Source: Pseudomonas sp. GV071 (lineage in GTDB: Bacteria > Pseudomonadota > Gammaproteobacteria > Pseudomonadales > Pseudomonadaceae). From it: a stretch of DNA of 43,399 nucleotides. Every line of letters starts with the position of its first letter. Position 1 is the first letter of the stretch. The position numbers and the translations under genes were made by a program. The notes under the pieces were generated by a model that was not told where the DNA came from, did not search any database, and saw only the letters and a list, made by a program, of their open reading frames with translations. The stretch spans positions 1 through 43,399 of the forward strand of contig NZ_QAOJ01000021.1 in NCBI RefSeq assembly GCF_003050835.1, given 5' to 3'. Shown here in pieces: positions 33,952 through 43,399 of this stretch.

Positions 33952-33980
33952 TTGACTTCGCCCTTTCGCATCACGACTAT
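33952..33980 (+). promoter_or_regulatory. Candidate promoter of panBCD
   Basis: TTGACT (33952-33957) and GACTAT (33975-33980) are 17 nt apart in the 164-bp gap between folK and panB. The -35 is strong and the -10 weak. TATAGG lies just 3 nt further on. Confidence 0.45.
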
Positions 33981-34031
33981 AGGCGTCCCGTTGCCCCGCG
34001 CCGGTGCGCGCGAGGCTCTAAGAGGACCAAT

Positions 34032-34835
34032 ATGATGCCTGACGTTACCCTGAGCACCCTGCAAGAGCTGAATCAGAAAGGCGAGAAAATCGTCATGCTC
34101 ACTGCCTACGATGCCACCTTTGCTTCCGTCGCTGCCAAGGCTGGCGTGGAGGTTCTGCTGGTGGGTGATTCCCTGGGCATGGTCGTGCAAGGCCATGACA
34201 GCACCCTGCCGGTCAGCACTGCCGATATGGCTTACCACACTGCCTGTGTGAAGCGCGGCAATGCCGGTGCGTTCATTGTTACCGACCTGCCCTTCATGGC
34301 GTATGCCACCCTCGAACAAGCCCTGGTCAACAGCGCCGCGGTCATGCAAGCCGGCGCGCACATGGTCAAGCTCGAAGGCGGTGCCTTCCTTGCCGACATC
34401 GTTCGACGCCTGGCCGAGAACGGCGTACCCACGTGCATCCACATGGGCCTGACGCCGCAATCGGTGAACGTGCTTGGCGGTTATAAAGTGCAGGGCCGCA
34501 ACGAAGCCCAGGCGCGTCAACTGCGCAGCGACGCCATTGCCCTGGAACAGGCCGGCGCGGCGATGCTGCTGCTGGAATGCGTACCGAGCGAATTGGCGGC
34601 GGAAATCACCGACGCGGTGAAGATTCCGGTCATTGGCATTGGCGCCGGTAACGCCACCGACGGCCAGGTGCTGGTCCTCCACGACATGCTTGGCATGTCT
34701 CTGACTGGCCGCATGCCGAAGTTCGTGAAGAACTTCATGGAAGGCCAGACCAGCATCGACGGCGCCATCAGCGCCTATGTCGCGGCGGTCAAAGACTCGT
34801 CATTCCCTGGCGCTGAACACGGATTCTCTGCATGA
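34032..34835 (+). CDS. panB: 3-methyl-2-oxobutanoate hydroxymethyltransferase
   Basis: A 267-aa TIM-barrel enzyme that makes ketopantoate from the valine precursor 2-ketoisovalerate and methylene-THF. It links this pathway to ilvIHC in the same window. Family motifs are MLTAYDATFASVAAKAGVE, LVGDSLGMVVQGHDSTLPVS (metal Asp) and IGIGAGNATDGQVLVLHDMLG. The start is one of two adjacent ATGs (34032 or 34035), with AGAGGA just upstream. The stop codon region overlaps panC by 4 bp (ATGA). Confidence 0.97.
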   Translation: MMPDVTLSTLQELNQKGEKIVMLTAYDATFASVAAKAGVEVLLVGDSLGMVVQGHDSTLPVSTADMAYHTACVKRGNAGAFIVTDLPFMAYATLEQALVNSAAVMQAGAHMVKLEGGAFLADIVRRLAENGVPTCIHMGLTPQSVNVLGGYKVQGRNEAQARQLRSDAIALEQAGAAMLLLECVPSELAAEITDAVKIPVIGIGAGNATDGQVLVLHDMLGMSLTGRMPKFVKNFMEGQTSIDGAISAYVAAVKDSSFPGAEHGFSA

Positions 34836-35692
34836 ACACGGTTACCACCGTCCGCGAGCTACGCGCTGCTGTCGCCCAGGCGCGTGCCGAGGGCAAAGAT
34901 ATCGGCCTGGTGCCGACCATGGGCAATTTGCACGCCGGCCACGCCGCGCTGGTGGAAAAAGCCGCCCAACGTGTCGACTTCGTAGTCGCCAGTATCTTCG
35001 TCAACCCGCTGCAGTTCGGCCCCAAGGAAGACCTGGCCAGCTACCCCCGCACCCTGGCCGCCGACAAACAACGCCTGATCGAAGCCGGCTGCCAGTTGCT
35101 GTTCGCCCCCAGCGTTGAAGAGATGTACCCCGACGGCATGGCCGCGCAAACCATCGTGCATGTCTCCGGGGTTTCCGAAGGCCTGTGTGGCGGCAGCCGC
35201 CCGGGGCATTTCGACGGCGTATCGACGGTGGTCACCAAGCTGTTCCAGATGGTTCAGCCGGACATCGCCGTGTTTGGCCAGAAGGACTACCAGCAGTTGG
35301 CCGTGATCCGCACCCTGGTGCGCGACCTCAATATGCCCATCCAGATCATTGGCGAGCCCACCGTGCGTGCCGAAGACGGCCTGGCGCTGTCCTCGCGCAA
35401 CGGTTACCTCGACGAGGCCCAGCGCGCCAGCGCCCCGGCCATCTACCAGTGCCTGCAACAGATGGCCACGGCGATCAAAGCTGGCGCCCGAGATTTCGCT
35501 GCCTTGATCAGCCAGGGCCAGCAGCAGTTGGAAGCCGCCGGGTTCCGGATGGATTACCTGGAAGTGCGCCGCGCCGACAACTTGCGCCCGGCCAACAGCG
35601 ACGACCGTCACCTGGTGATTCTGGTCGCGGCTTTTGTCGGCACCACCCGCCTGATCGACAACCTCGCCTTCGACCTGCCCGAAGGCGCATAA
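34832..35692 (+). CDS. panC: Pantothenate synthetase
   Basis: A 286-aa enzyme that condenses pantoate and beta-alanine with ATP via a pantoyl-adenylate. The nucleotidyl-transferase signature is PTMGNLHAGHAALV (HxGH), with the ATP/pantoate motif FGQKDYQQLAVIRTLVRDL and the KMSKS-like LSSRNGYL. Length and ends are complete. It is coupled to panB by the ATGA overlap. Confidence 0.98.
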   Translation: MNTVTTVRELRAAVAQARAEGKDIGLVPTMGNLHAGHAALVEKAAQRVDFVVASIFVNPLQFGPKEDLASYPRTLAADKQRLIEAGCQLLFAPSVEEMYPDGMAAQTIVHVSGVSEGLCGGSRPGHFDGVSTVVTKLFQMVQPDIAVFGQKDYQQLAVIRTLVRDLNMPIQIIGEPTVRAEDGLALSSRNGYLDEAQRASAPAIYQCLQQMATAIKAGARDFAALISQGQQQLEAAGFRMDYLEVRRADNLRPANSDDRHLVILVAAFVGTTRLIDNLAFDLPEGA

Positions 35693-35697
35693 ACCGC

Positions 35698-35739
35698 GCG
35701 GCGCTCAACCCGCGCCGCCTTTAGCCCGAAGAACAACAA
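35698..35739 (+). promoter_or_regulatory. Hairpin and Hfq/Crc-type CA motif in the panC-panD gap
   Basis: GCGGCGC (35698-35704) and GCGCCGC (35712-35718) form a 7-bp stem just after the panC stop codon, followed by CCTTTA. Eleven bases on, AAGAACAACAA (35729-35739) fits AANAANAANAA, the Hfq/Crc-binding pattern. It ends 35 nt before the panD ATG. Binding is inferred. Confidence 0.45.
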
Positions 35740-35774
35740 AGCCAGCCAAGGCTCTACACCTAGAAGGAATCGCC

Positions 35775-36155
35775 ATGCACGCCATTATGCTCAAGGCCAA
35801 ACTGCACCGCGCCGAAGTGACCCACGCGGTGCTCGACTACGAAGGTTCCTGCGCTATCGACGGCGAATGGTTGGACCTGGCCGGCATCCGCGAGTACGAA
35901 CAGATTCAGATCTACAACGTCGACAACGGCGAACGCTTCACCACCTACGCCATCCGTGGCGAGGAAGGCTCGCGGATCATCTCCGTCAACGGCGCCGCCG
36001 CGCACAAAGCGCAGGTTGGCCACCGCGTGATCATCTGCGCGTACGCCCATTTCAGCGAGGCGGAACTGGTGAATTTCAAACCGAAGATGCTTTATATGGC
36101 ACCCGGGAATGAACTCAGCCACACCAGCGATGCCATACCTGTTCAAGTCGCGTAA
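35775..36155 (+). CDS. panD: Aspartate 1-decarboxylase proenzyme
   Basis: A 126-aa pyruvoyl enzyme that makes beta-alanine for pantothenate. Self-cleavage occurs between Gly24 and Ser25 in DYEGSCAID, producing the pyruvoyl group. Arg54 in TTYAIRGEEGS and the NGAAAHKAQVGHRVIICAYA segment are family features. It is 82 bp after panC, with AGAAGGA upstream, and is followed by a terminator. Confidence 0.97.
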   Translation: MHAIMLKAKLHRAEVTHAVLDYEGSCAIDGEWLDLAGIREYEQIQIYNVDNGERFTTYAIRGEEGSRIISVNGAAAHKAQVGHRVIICAYAHFSEAELVNFKPKMLYMAPGNELSHTSDAIPVQVA

Positions 36156-36265
36156 CAAGGCCGCTATCATGCGCCGCTGTCCCGGCTCAGCAGCCTTGCC
36201 AGCAGTTGGCACGAAAGCCGCTGTGACCGTACGTGACGGCAATCGCGGCGTTACCCGCTAAGATG

Positions 36266-36291
36266 AAAGCCCGGAGCGTTCCGGGCTTTTT
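36266..36291 (+). terminator. Intrinsic terminator after panD
   Basis: AAAGCCCGGA and TCCGGGCTTT form a 10-bp stem with a GCGT loop, followed by more T. It separates panBCD from pgi. Confidence 0.9.
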
Positions 36292-36337
36292 AATGGTCAT
36301 AGGTTTCTCACGTTAGTCAGAAAGGAATTTGCAGGCT

Positions 36338-38002
36338 ATGGCGTACTACCAACACCCCCTCGACGTTACTTCCTTGCCCGCGTGGCAAGCCTTGCGCCAG
36401 CACCGCGAAGCCATGCAAGACTTCAGCATGCGCGAAGCCTTCAACTCCGATGACAAGCGCTTTGCCGAGTTCTCCCTGAGCAGCTGCGGCCTGTTTCTCG
36501 ACTACTCGAAAAACCTGATCACCACTGAAACCCGCGACCTGCTGGTGGCCCTGGCCGAAGAGGTTGGCCTTAAAGACGCCATCGGCGAGATGGTCAACGG
36601 CACCCTGGTCAACGCCTCCGAAGGCCGCCCGGCCTTGCACACCGCCCTGCGTCGCCCGGTCGGTGAGCGCCTGTCGGTGAATGGCGTCAACGTGATGCCC
36701 GATGTGCACCGCGTACTTAACCAGATGACCGAGTTGGTCACGCGCATTCACAACGGCCTGTGGCGTGGTTACACCGAGAAGCCGATTACCGACGTGGTCA
36801 ACATCGGTATCGGTGGCTCCTTCCTCGGCCCGCAACTGGTCTCCGAAGCGCTGCTGCCCTATGCCCAGCAAGGCGTGCGCTGTCACTACCTGGCAAACAT
36901 CGACGGCAGTGAATTCCACGAGCTGTCCGAAGGCCTGAAAGCCGAGACCACTCTGTTCATCGTCTCGTCGAAATCCTTCAACACCCTGGAAACCCTGAAA
37001 AACGCCCAGGCCGCGCGCAGCTGGTACTTGGCTCAGGGTGGCTCGGAAGGCGATCTGTACAAGCACTTCATCGCCGTTTCCAGTAACCGTGAGGCCGCGG
37101 TGGCCTTCGGTATCCGCGAAGAAAACATCTTCCCGATGTGGGACTGGGTGGGCGGGCGTTACTCGCTGTGGTCGGCCATCGGTTTGCCGATTGCCCTGGC
37201 CATCGGCACTTCCAACTTCAAAGAGCTGCTGTCCGGTGCCTACAGCATGGACCAGCACTTCCAGACCGCACCGTTCGAACGCAACATGCCGGTTCTGCTG
37301 GCCCTGCTCGGCGTCTGGTACGGCAACTTCTGGCAAGCGCAGAGCCACGCCATCCTGCCGTACGACCATTACCTGCGGAACATCACCAAGCACTTGCAGC
37401 AGCTGGACATGGAGTCCAACGGCAAGAGCGTGCGTCAGGACGGCAGCGCGGTAACCTGCGAAACCGGCCCGGTGATCTGGGGTGGCGTCGGCTGTAACGG
37501 CCAGCACGCTTACCACCAGTTACTGCACCAAGGCACCCAACTGATCCCGGCCGACTTCATTGTGCCCGTGGTCAGCTACAACCCGGTGGCCGACCACCAC
37601 CAATGGCTGTACGCCAACTGCCTGTCGCAGAGCCAGGCGCTGATGCTCGGCAAGACCCGCGAAGAAGCTGAAGCGGAACTGCGCAGCAAAGGCCTGCCAG
37701 AAGAGGAAGTCGAGCGCCTGGCGCCGCACAAAGTCATTCCCGGTAACCGCCCGAGCAACACCCTGGCGATGGAGCGCATCAGCCCGCGTCGCCTCGGCGC
37801 GCTCGTGGCGCTGTATGAGCACAAGGTGTTCGTGCAGAGCGTGGTGTGGGGCATCAACGCCTTCGACCAATGGGGTGTGGAGCTGGGTAAAGAACTCGGC
37901 AAGGGCGTGTACCAGCGCCTGACTGGCGGCAACGAGCAGCCAGCAGAGGACGCTTCTACCCAAGGTTTGATCGATTACTTCCGCGCCCGCCACCGCGGTT
38001 AA
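36338..38002 (+). CDS. pgi: Glucose-6-phosphate isomerase
   Basis: A 554-aa enzyme interconverting glucose-6-P and fructose-6-P. In pseudomonads it mainly serves gluconeogenesis and recycling through the Entner-Doudoroff cycle. Family signatures are NIGIGGSFLGPQLVSEAL, the phosphate-binding VSSKSFNTLETL, QSHAILPYDHYLRN, and the catalytic Glu/His/Lys region ending FDQWGVELGKELGK. I chose the ATG at 36338 (MAYYQHP), the usual Pseudomonas N-terminus. AAAGGA is upstream. An in-frame TTG at 36329 is too close to it. Confidence 0.97.
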   Translation: MAYYQHPLDVTSLPAWQALRQHREAMQDFSMREAFNSDDKRFAEFSLSSCGLFLDYSKNLITTETRDLLVALAEEVGLKDAIGEMVNGTLVNASEGRPALHTALRRPVGERLSVNGVNVMPDVHRVLNQMTELVTRIHNGLWRGYTEKPITDVVNIGIGGSFLGPQLVSEALLPYAQQGVRCHYLANIDGSEFHELSEGLKAETTLFIVSSKSFNTLETLKNAQAARSWYLAQGGSEGDLYKHFIAVSSNREAAVAFGIREENIFPMWDWVGGRYSLWSAIGLPIALAIGTSNFKELLSGAYSMDQHFQTAPFERNMPVLLALLGVWYGNFWQAQSHAILPYDHYLRNITKHLQQLDMESNGKSVRQDGSAVTCETGPVIWGGVGCNGQHAYHQLLHQGTQLIPADFIVPVVSYNPVADHHQWLYANCLSQSQALMLGKTREEAEAELRSKGLPEEEVERLAPHKVIPGNRPSNTLAMERISPRRLGALVALYEHKVFVQSVVWGINAFDQWGVELGKELGKGVYQRLTGGNEQPAEDASTQGLIDYFRARHRG

Positions 38003-38019
38003 TCGTTCAGCGCTGAGAC

Positions 38020-38052
38020 AAGCCGGCCGGTTAACACCAGGCCGGCTTTTTT
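38020..38052 (+). terminator. Terminator after pgi, possibly bidirectional
   Basis: AGCCGGCC (38021-38028) and GGCCGGCT (38040-38047) form a perfect stem followed by six T. An A-run in front of the stem could let it also serve the convergent regulator gene on the minus strand. Confidence 0.88.
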
Positions 38053-38067
38053 GTGCCCGCCGTTTAC

Positions 38068-39066
38068 CTAGCGGCAAAAGCGCAGCCGATAGTCGCCAGG
38101 TGTTACCCCCAGGGCCTGCACAAAGGCGCGCCGCAGGTTGTACTCGTTGATAAAGCCGGTGCGCTGGGCTATCCGTTTGAGCGATGGCGTTCCGGCCTCC
38201 AGCAGGCGACAGGCCAGTTCCAGACGTAACTGCGTCACCAGCTTGCTCGGGCTCAGGCCCAGTTCGGCCTGGCAATGCCGGTGCAGGGTACGTGGCGACA
38301 CCAGCAGCGCCTGTGCCATGGCCTCGATGTCGAGGGCTTCGGCCAGGTGTTCGCGCAACCATTGCGCCAGGCGGTCGGACAAGCTATTCGCCGGTGCCTG
38401 CTGCATCAGCAATTCAGCGCTGAACTGGCGTTGCCCGCCCGGCCGACGCAGATACACCACCAGCCCCTTGGCCACCTGCAGCGACAGCTCACGGCCACAA
38501 TCTTCCTCCACCAGGCTCAGGCACAGGTCGATACCCGCCGTAACGCCAGCCGAGCTATACACCTGCTGATCGCGCACATACAGCGCATCGTCGAGCACCT
38601 GCAATGTGGGGAATAGGCGCGCCAGCAGCCCGGCGTAACGCCAGTGGGTTACCACCTGGCGCCCTTCCAACACGCCGGCCTGCGCCAGCAGAAAAGCCCC
38701 GGTACACACCGAACAGCAGCGCTCGCAGACTAGCGCCACCTGTGCCAACCAGCGCGCCAGGTGGCCGGCCGCCATCGCCCTCTGCACGCCGTGACCGCCC
38801 GCCACCAGCACCGTGCAACCGCTCAGGCTGGCGGGCTCGGGTAAGGGTTCGCTGTGCAGTTCCAGGCCTGTGGATGAGCGCACCAGCCCGCCGCTGACCG
38901 ATACCGTGCGCAGCACATAGGGCGGTGGTGCCGAGGTCGGAAATTGCTCGCCCGCGGCGGCAAACACCTCGGCCGGGCCGGTGGCGTCGAGTAACTGGAA
39001 ATCAGCGAACACCACCAGCACCACGCTACGGGTAACAGGCGGCGCGACTTCGGATAAGGCAGGCAT
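38068..39066 (-). CDS. GlxA-type AraC family transcriptional regulator
   Basis: A 332-aa regulator. The N-terminal DJ-1/PfpI-like (GATase1) domain (about 12-195) has a nucleophile-elbow cysteine in CSVCTGAFLLAQAG (Cys121) and a nearby HW pair (His141). The C-terminal AraC domain (about 225-330) has two helix-turn-helices, including MAQALLVSPRTLHRHC and LKRIAQRTGFINEYNLRRAF. Relatives control amine, glycine betaine or arginine catabolism, but the effector here is unknown. I chose the ATG at 39066, with GGAG 6 nt upstream, over a TTG at 39102. It is divergent from an exported DJ-1 protein gene. Confidence 0.9.
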   Translation of the reverse strand: MPALSEVAPPVTRSVVLVVFADFQLLDATGPAEVFAAAGEQFPTSAPPPYVLRTVSVSGGLVRSSTGLELHSEPLPEPASLSGCTVLVAGGHGVQRAMAAGHLARWLAQVALVCERCCSVCTGAFLLAQAGVLEGRQVVTHWRYAGLLARLFPTLQVLDDALYVRDQQVYSSAGVTAGIDLCLSLVEEDCGRELSLQVAKGLVVYLRRPGGQRQFSAELLMQQAPANSLSDRLAQWLREHLAEALDIEAMAQALLVSPRTLHRHCQAELGLSPSKLVTQLRLELACRLLEAGTPSLKRIAQRTGFINEYNLRRAFVQALGVTPGDYRLRFCR

Positions 39067-39172
39067 CTCGCGCTCCGAGCAAATCACTTGGCAGATTTTC
39101 AACCATCAGTGTCACTTGCGCCAATCGAGGCCCACGCAGACTGCAACCACTGCCTTTTTTGGAGTCCGCCCC

Positions 39173-40231
39173 ATGTACCGTTTTTTTGCTGCCTGCCTGT
39201 TGTTAGCCGCCTTCCATGCGTCCGCCGCGTCTGAGCCTATCCCTTCCTACCACGGGCAACGCCAGCGCCCGCTGATTGCGGTGGTAGGCGACAACCTCAT
39301 GACCGAGCTGGTGGATTTTGTCGTGCCCTATGGCGTGCTCAAGCAGGCCGACGTGGCCGATGTACTGAGCGTGGCCCTCGACGAAGGCCCGATGCAGATG
39401 ATGCCGGCACTACGCATCCAACCCGAGCAGAGTGTCGCCACCTTCGACCGACAGTATCCTCAAGGCGCCGACTACCTGATCGTGCCCGCCGTGCACCACG
39501 CCGACGATGCCCGCCTGGTGCAGTGGGTCGCAGCCCAGGCGCACAAAGGCGCCACCGTGGTTGGCGTGTGTGACGGCGTATTGGTGCTGGGTTACGCCGG
39601 CCTGTTGCACGGCAAGCAGGCGACCGGGCATTGGTATTCCGAGGGCCAGCGCCAGGACGATTTCCCCGACACCCAGTGGCTGCGCGACCGCCGTTACGTC
39701 AGCGACGGCAAGGTCATCACCACCGCCGGTGTTACCGCGGCCTTGCCGGTATCACTGGCCCTGGTCGAGGCGATTGCCGGGCCGGCGCGGGCCAAGGCAG
39801 TGGCAGCGCAGTTGGGCGTCAACCACTGGGCCGCAGACCACGACAGCAGCGCGTTCGGCCTGCACACCGGCGACTACGCGACCGCCGCCGGCAACCTGCT
39901 GGCCGTCTGGGGCCATGAGCACCTGAGCATCGCCGTGCAACCCGGGGTCGATGACATCGCCCTGGCCCTGCGCGTCGATGCCTGGTCACGGACCTTTCGC
40001 AGCGAAGTAGTTGCCGTGGCCGACCGGACCGGGCCGCTGCGTACCCGCCATGGCCTGCTGCTGTTACCCGACAGCACCAGCGCCGCCGATAGCGTGCCGC
40101 TGGGCACCCGCAGCGGCACCGCCATCGAGCAGTTACACAGCAGCCTGGACGCCATCGCCGAGCGGTACGGCGTGGCGACGGCTAGGCTGGTGACGCAGCA
40201 GTTGGAGTACCCCAGCGACCTGAACCAATGA
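39173..40231 (+). CDS. Exported DJ-1/PfpI family protein
   Basis: A 352-aa protein with a clear Sec signal peptide (MYRFFAACLLLAAFHASAAS). The mature part has a full DJ-1/PfpI domain (about 33-245) with the nucleophile elbow VVGVCDGVLVLGYAG (Cys133) and HW at 153-154. A shorter C-terminal segment (about 252-302) resembles the opening of a second DJ-1 domain, ending in TGPLRTRHGLLLLPD. The elbow and HW spacing mirror those of the divergent AraC-type regulator. GGAG precedes the ATG at 39173. Function is unknown; a periplasmic ligand-binding or hydrolytic role is possible. Confidence 0.85.
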   Translation: MYRFFAACLLLAAFHASAASEPIPSYHGQRQRPLIAVVGDNLMTELVDFVVPYGVLKQADVADVLSVALDEGPMQMMPALRIQPEQSVATFDRQYPQGADYLIVPAVHHADDARLVQWVAAQAHKGATVVGVCDGVLVLGYAGLLHGKQATGHWYSEGQRQDDFPDTQWLRDRRYVSDGKVITTAGVTAALPVSLALVEAIAGPARAKAVAAQLGVNHWAADHDSSAFGLHTGDYATAAGNLLAVWGHEHLSIAVQPGVDDIALALRVDAWSRTFRSEVVAVADRTGPLRTRHGLLLLPDSTSAADSVPLGTRSGTAIEQLHSSLDAIAERYGVATARLVTQQLEYPSDLNQ

Positions 40232-40322
40232 CGGGAAAGCGGCCTCAAAAAACCAGGCTGAGCGCTGCGTGCTTGAACCGGACAAGCGCTTGGGTGCACC
40301 CTTACCCGCACTGCGGCCATAC

Positions 40323-40333
40323 AAAAACAAGGA
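40323..40333 (+). promoter_or_regulatory. Hfq/Crc CA motif overlapping the acs ribosome binding site
   Basis: AAAAACAA (40323-40330) fits AANAANAA exactly, and its last two bases are part of the AAGGA ribosome binding site (40329-40333), 7 nt before the ATG. Motifs placed like this mark mRNAs whose translation is blocked by Hfq with Crc. Binding here is inferred. Confidence 0.65.
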
Positions 40334-40340
40334 CTCCGCC

Positions 40341-42278
<1,938 letters not shown>

Positions 42279-42285
42279 CTGCAAC

Positions 42286-42310
42286 GCCCGGCGCTGCACC
42301 CGCGCCGGGC
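42286..42310. other. Strong hairpin after acs
   Basis: GCCCGGCGC (42286-42294) and GCGCCGGGC (42302-42310) form a perfect 9-bp stem with a 7-nt loop, starting 8 bp after the acs stop codon. There is no T-run, so it may be a 3'-end stabiliser or a weak terminator. The next gene starts 19 bp later. Confidence 0.6.
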
Positions 42311-42328
42311 CTGCTTACGAAGTGAGTG

Positions 42329-43207
42329 ATGGAATTTCTCCGCCAGCGTATCGAACGCCAGGTGCTCAGCCTTACCGGACTGGCCCTGGGCCAGATCGAC
42401 TTTGAACAACCCGCGGGCGACCCCGGCCTGTTCGGTCCCGACGCCGTGTGCTGGCGCGTGCATGGTGACTTCACCAGCATGATGATCGGCGGCATCAGCG
42501 CACTGTTGCTGCAAGCCTTGCACCCCCTGGCCCTGGCCGGCGTGTGGGACCACTCGAATTTTCGCCAGGACCTGCTCGGCCGCCTGCGCCGCACCGGGCA
42601 GTTTATTTCCGGCACCACCTATGGCTCGCGCAAAGACGCCAACTGGCTGATCGACAAGGTGCGCACCATTCACCTGCAAGTGACCGGCACCGCCGCCGAT
42701 GGCCGCCCCTACGCGGCCAGCGACCCTGAGTTGTTGACCTGGGTGCATGTGGCCGAAGTCAGCAGTTTTCTCGCCGCCCACCTGCGCTATTGCAACCCGG
42801 ATTTACCGGTGAGCGAGCAAGACCGTTACTACGATGAAATCGCCCTGATCGCCGAACGCCTGGGCGCCACCAACGTGCCGCGCAGTTGCCAGCAAGTGGC
42901 CGATTACCTGGAAGGCATACGCCCGCAATTGCGCTGCGATGAGCGCAGCCTCGAGATCATGGACGTGCTGTTCAACGCCCCGGCACCGAGCACCGTGGCC
43001 AAGCCCTTTGGTGCATTGATGATGCGCGCCGGGGTCGACCTGCTGCCGCGCTGGGCGGCCGACATGCTCGGCCTGCAACTGTCGGAACGCCAGCGCCTGC
43101 TGATTCGCAGCGGGGTCAAACGCAGTGCGCCCATGCTGCGTTGGGCGGTGCGCAGCGGCGCCTATCACCGGGCGCGTAAACGCATGGGGTTGCCGGCGCT
43201 GCGCTGA
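42329..43207 (+). CDS. MpaB/DUF2236 family oxygenase-like protein
   Basis: A 292-aa protein of the DUF2236 (oxygenase MpaB, latex-clearing-protein-like) family. Family landmarks are VCWRVHGDFTSMMIGGISALLLQALHPLALAGVWDHS, GRLRRTGQFISGTTYGS, IHLQVTGTAADGRPYAASDPELLTWVHVAE, and a C-terminal helical part. Histidines in these blocks are candidate heme ligands, by analogy with Lcp. The substrate is unknown. ATG at 42329 directly follows an in-frame GTG at 42326. Confidence 0.85.
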   Translation: MEFLRQRIERQVLSLTGLALGQIDFEQPAGDPGLFGPDAVCWRVHGDFTSMMIGGISALLLQALHPLALAGVWDHSNFRQDLLGRLRRTGQFISGTTYGSRKDANWLIDKVRTIHLQVTGTAADGRPYAASDPELLTWVHVAEVSSFLAAHLRYCNPDLPVSEQDRYYDEIALIAERLGATNVPRSCQQVADYLEGIRPQLRCDERSLEIMDVLFNAPAPSTVAKPFGALMMRAGVDLLPRWAADMLGLQLSERQRLLIRSGVKRSAPMLRWAVRSGAYHRARKRMGLPALR

Positions 43208-43307
43208 CCCACCAGTCAGCCCTGCGTGTGGTCGCCGCCCACGCCCTGTGCCACCATAACCGCCCGCCGCGGCCTGGCCGCGCCCTGCTTAGATGAGGAA
43301 CTGCGCC

Positions 43308-43399
43308 ATGCAAGACGTCGTAATCGTTGCCGCCACCCGTACCGCCGTCGGCAGTTTCCAGGGCTCGCTGGCCGGTATTCCTGCCGTCGATCTTGGCGC
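43308..43399 (+). CDS. Thiolase (acetyl-CoA acetyltransferase), 5' end only
   Basis: The window ends 30 codons into this gene. The visible N-terminus, MQDVVIVAATRTAVGSFQGS followed by LAGIPAVDLG, is characteristic of acetyl-CoA C-acetyltransferases of the thiolase II type. GAGGA lies 9 nt upstream of the ATG at 43308. The catalytic Cys lies beyond the window, so the exact type cannot be judged. Confidence 0.88.
   Translation, partial: MQDVVIVAATRTAVGSFQGSLAGIPAVDLG

Overview
The window is chromosomal DNA of a Pseudomonas of the fluorescens/putida type rather than P. aeruginosa. This rests on gene content, the high G+C codon use, a fluorescens-type REP inverted pair at 26511-26589, one PrrF copy where P. 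aeruginosa has a tandem pair, and gene order. The order follows the P. aeruginosa PA4691-PA4733 region as I know it, with a two-gene insertion between pgi and acs. Nearly all of it is core housekeeping or regulatory sequence. I see no prophage, insertion sequence, CRISPR array or tRNA.

Layout. 1-89: a strong minus-strand promoter reading out of the window, probably for an rRNA operon. 90-1723: msrPQ, periplasmic methionine sulfoxide repair. 1787-2602: pssA. 2753-6036: ilvI-ilvH-ilvC (branched-chain amino acids), with a roughly 260-nt structured leader. 6444-6884: a small DUF4124 protein. 6930-10348: mrcB-lpoP-yqcC (PBP1b, its lipoprotein activator and a YqcC protein). 10466-13522: an APH/ATPase fusion protein, a pentapeptide-repeat protein overlapping a methyltransferase, and a TfoX C-terminal domain protein. 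13628-14425: cbpA, a cAMP-binding-type protein.

14519-22636 is an iron/heme island. It holds the Fur-regulated sRNA PrrF, the heme ABC uptake operon tonB-phuS-phuT-phuU-phuV-phuW, and the divergent TonB-dependent receptor gene phuR. A Fur-box-like site lies in the tonB/phuR divergent promoter. 22710-24916: a Rieske ferredoxin, sfsA and a PLP aminotransferase. 25116-26505: dksA-gluQ.

26678-31815 is the carbon catabolite control locus: cbrX-cbrA-cbrB and the sigma-54-dependent sRNA CrcZ, which carries repeated AANAANAA motifs that titrate Hfq/Crc. 31982-36155: pcnB-folK-panB-panC-panD (poly(A) polymerase, folate and pantothenate synthesis). 36338-38002: pgi. 38068-40231: a GlxA-type AraC regulator divergent from an exported DJ-1/PfpI protein. 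40341-42278: an acetyl-CoA synthetase gene with an AANAANAA motif next to its ribosome binding site, a likely Hfq/Crc target. 42329-43207: an MpaB/DUF2236 protein. 43308-43399: the start of a thiolase gene.

The least explained items are the ilvI leader, the GlxA/exported DJ-1 pair, a terminator-like hairpin and small ORF inside CrcZ, the CA motifs before acs and panD, and a heme receptor without the usual plug and FRAP/NPNL histidines. I found no clear, self-contained new defence or mobile system.
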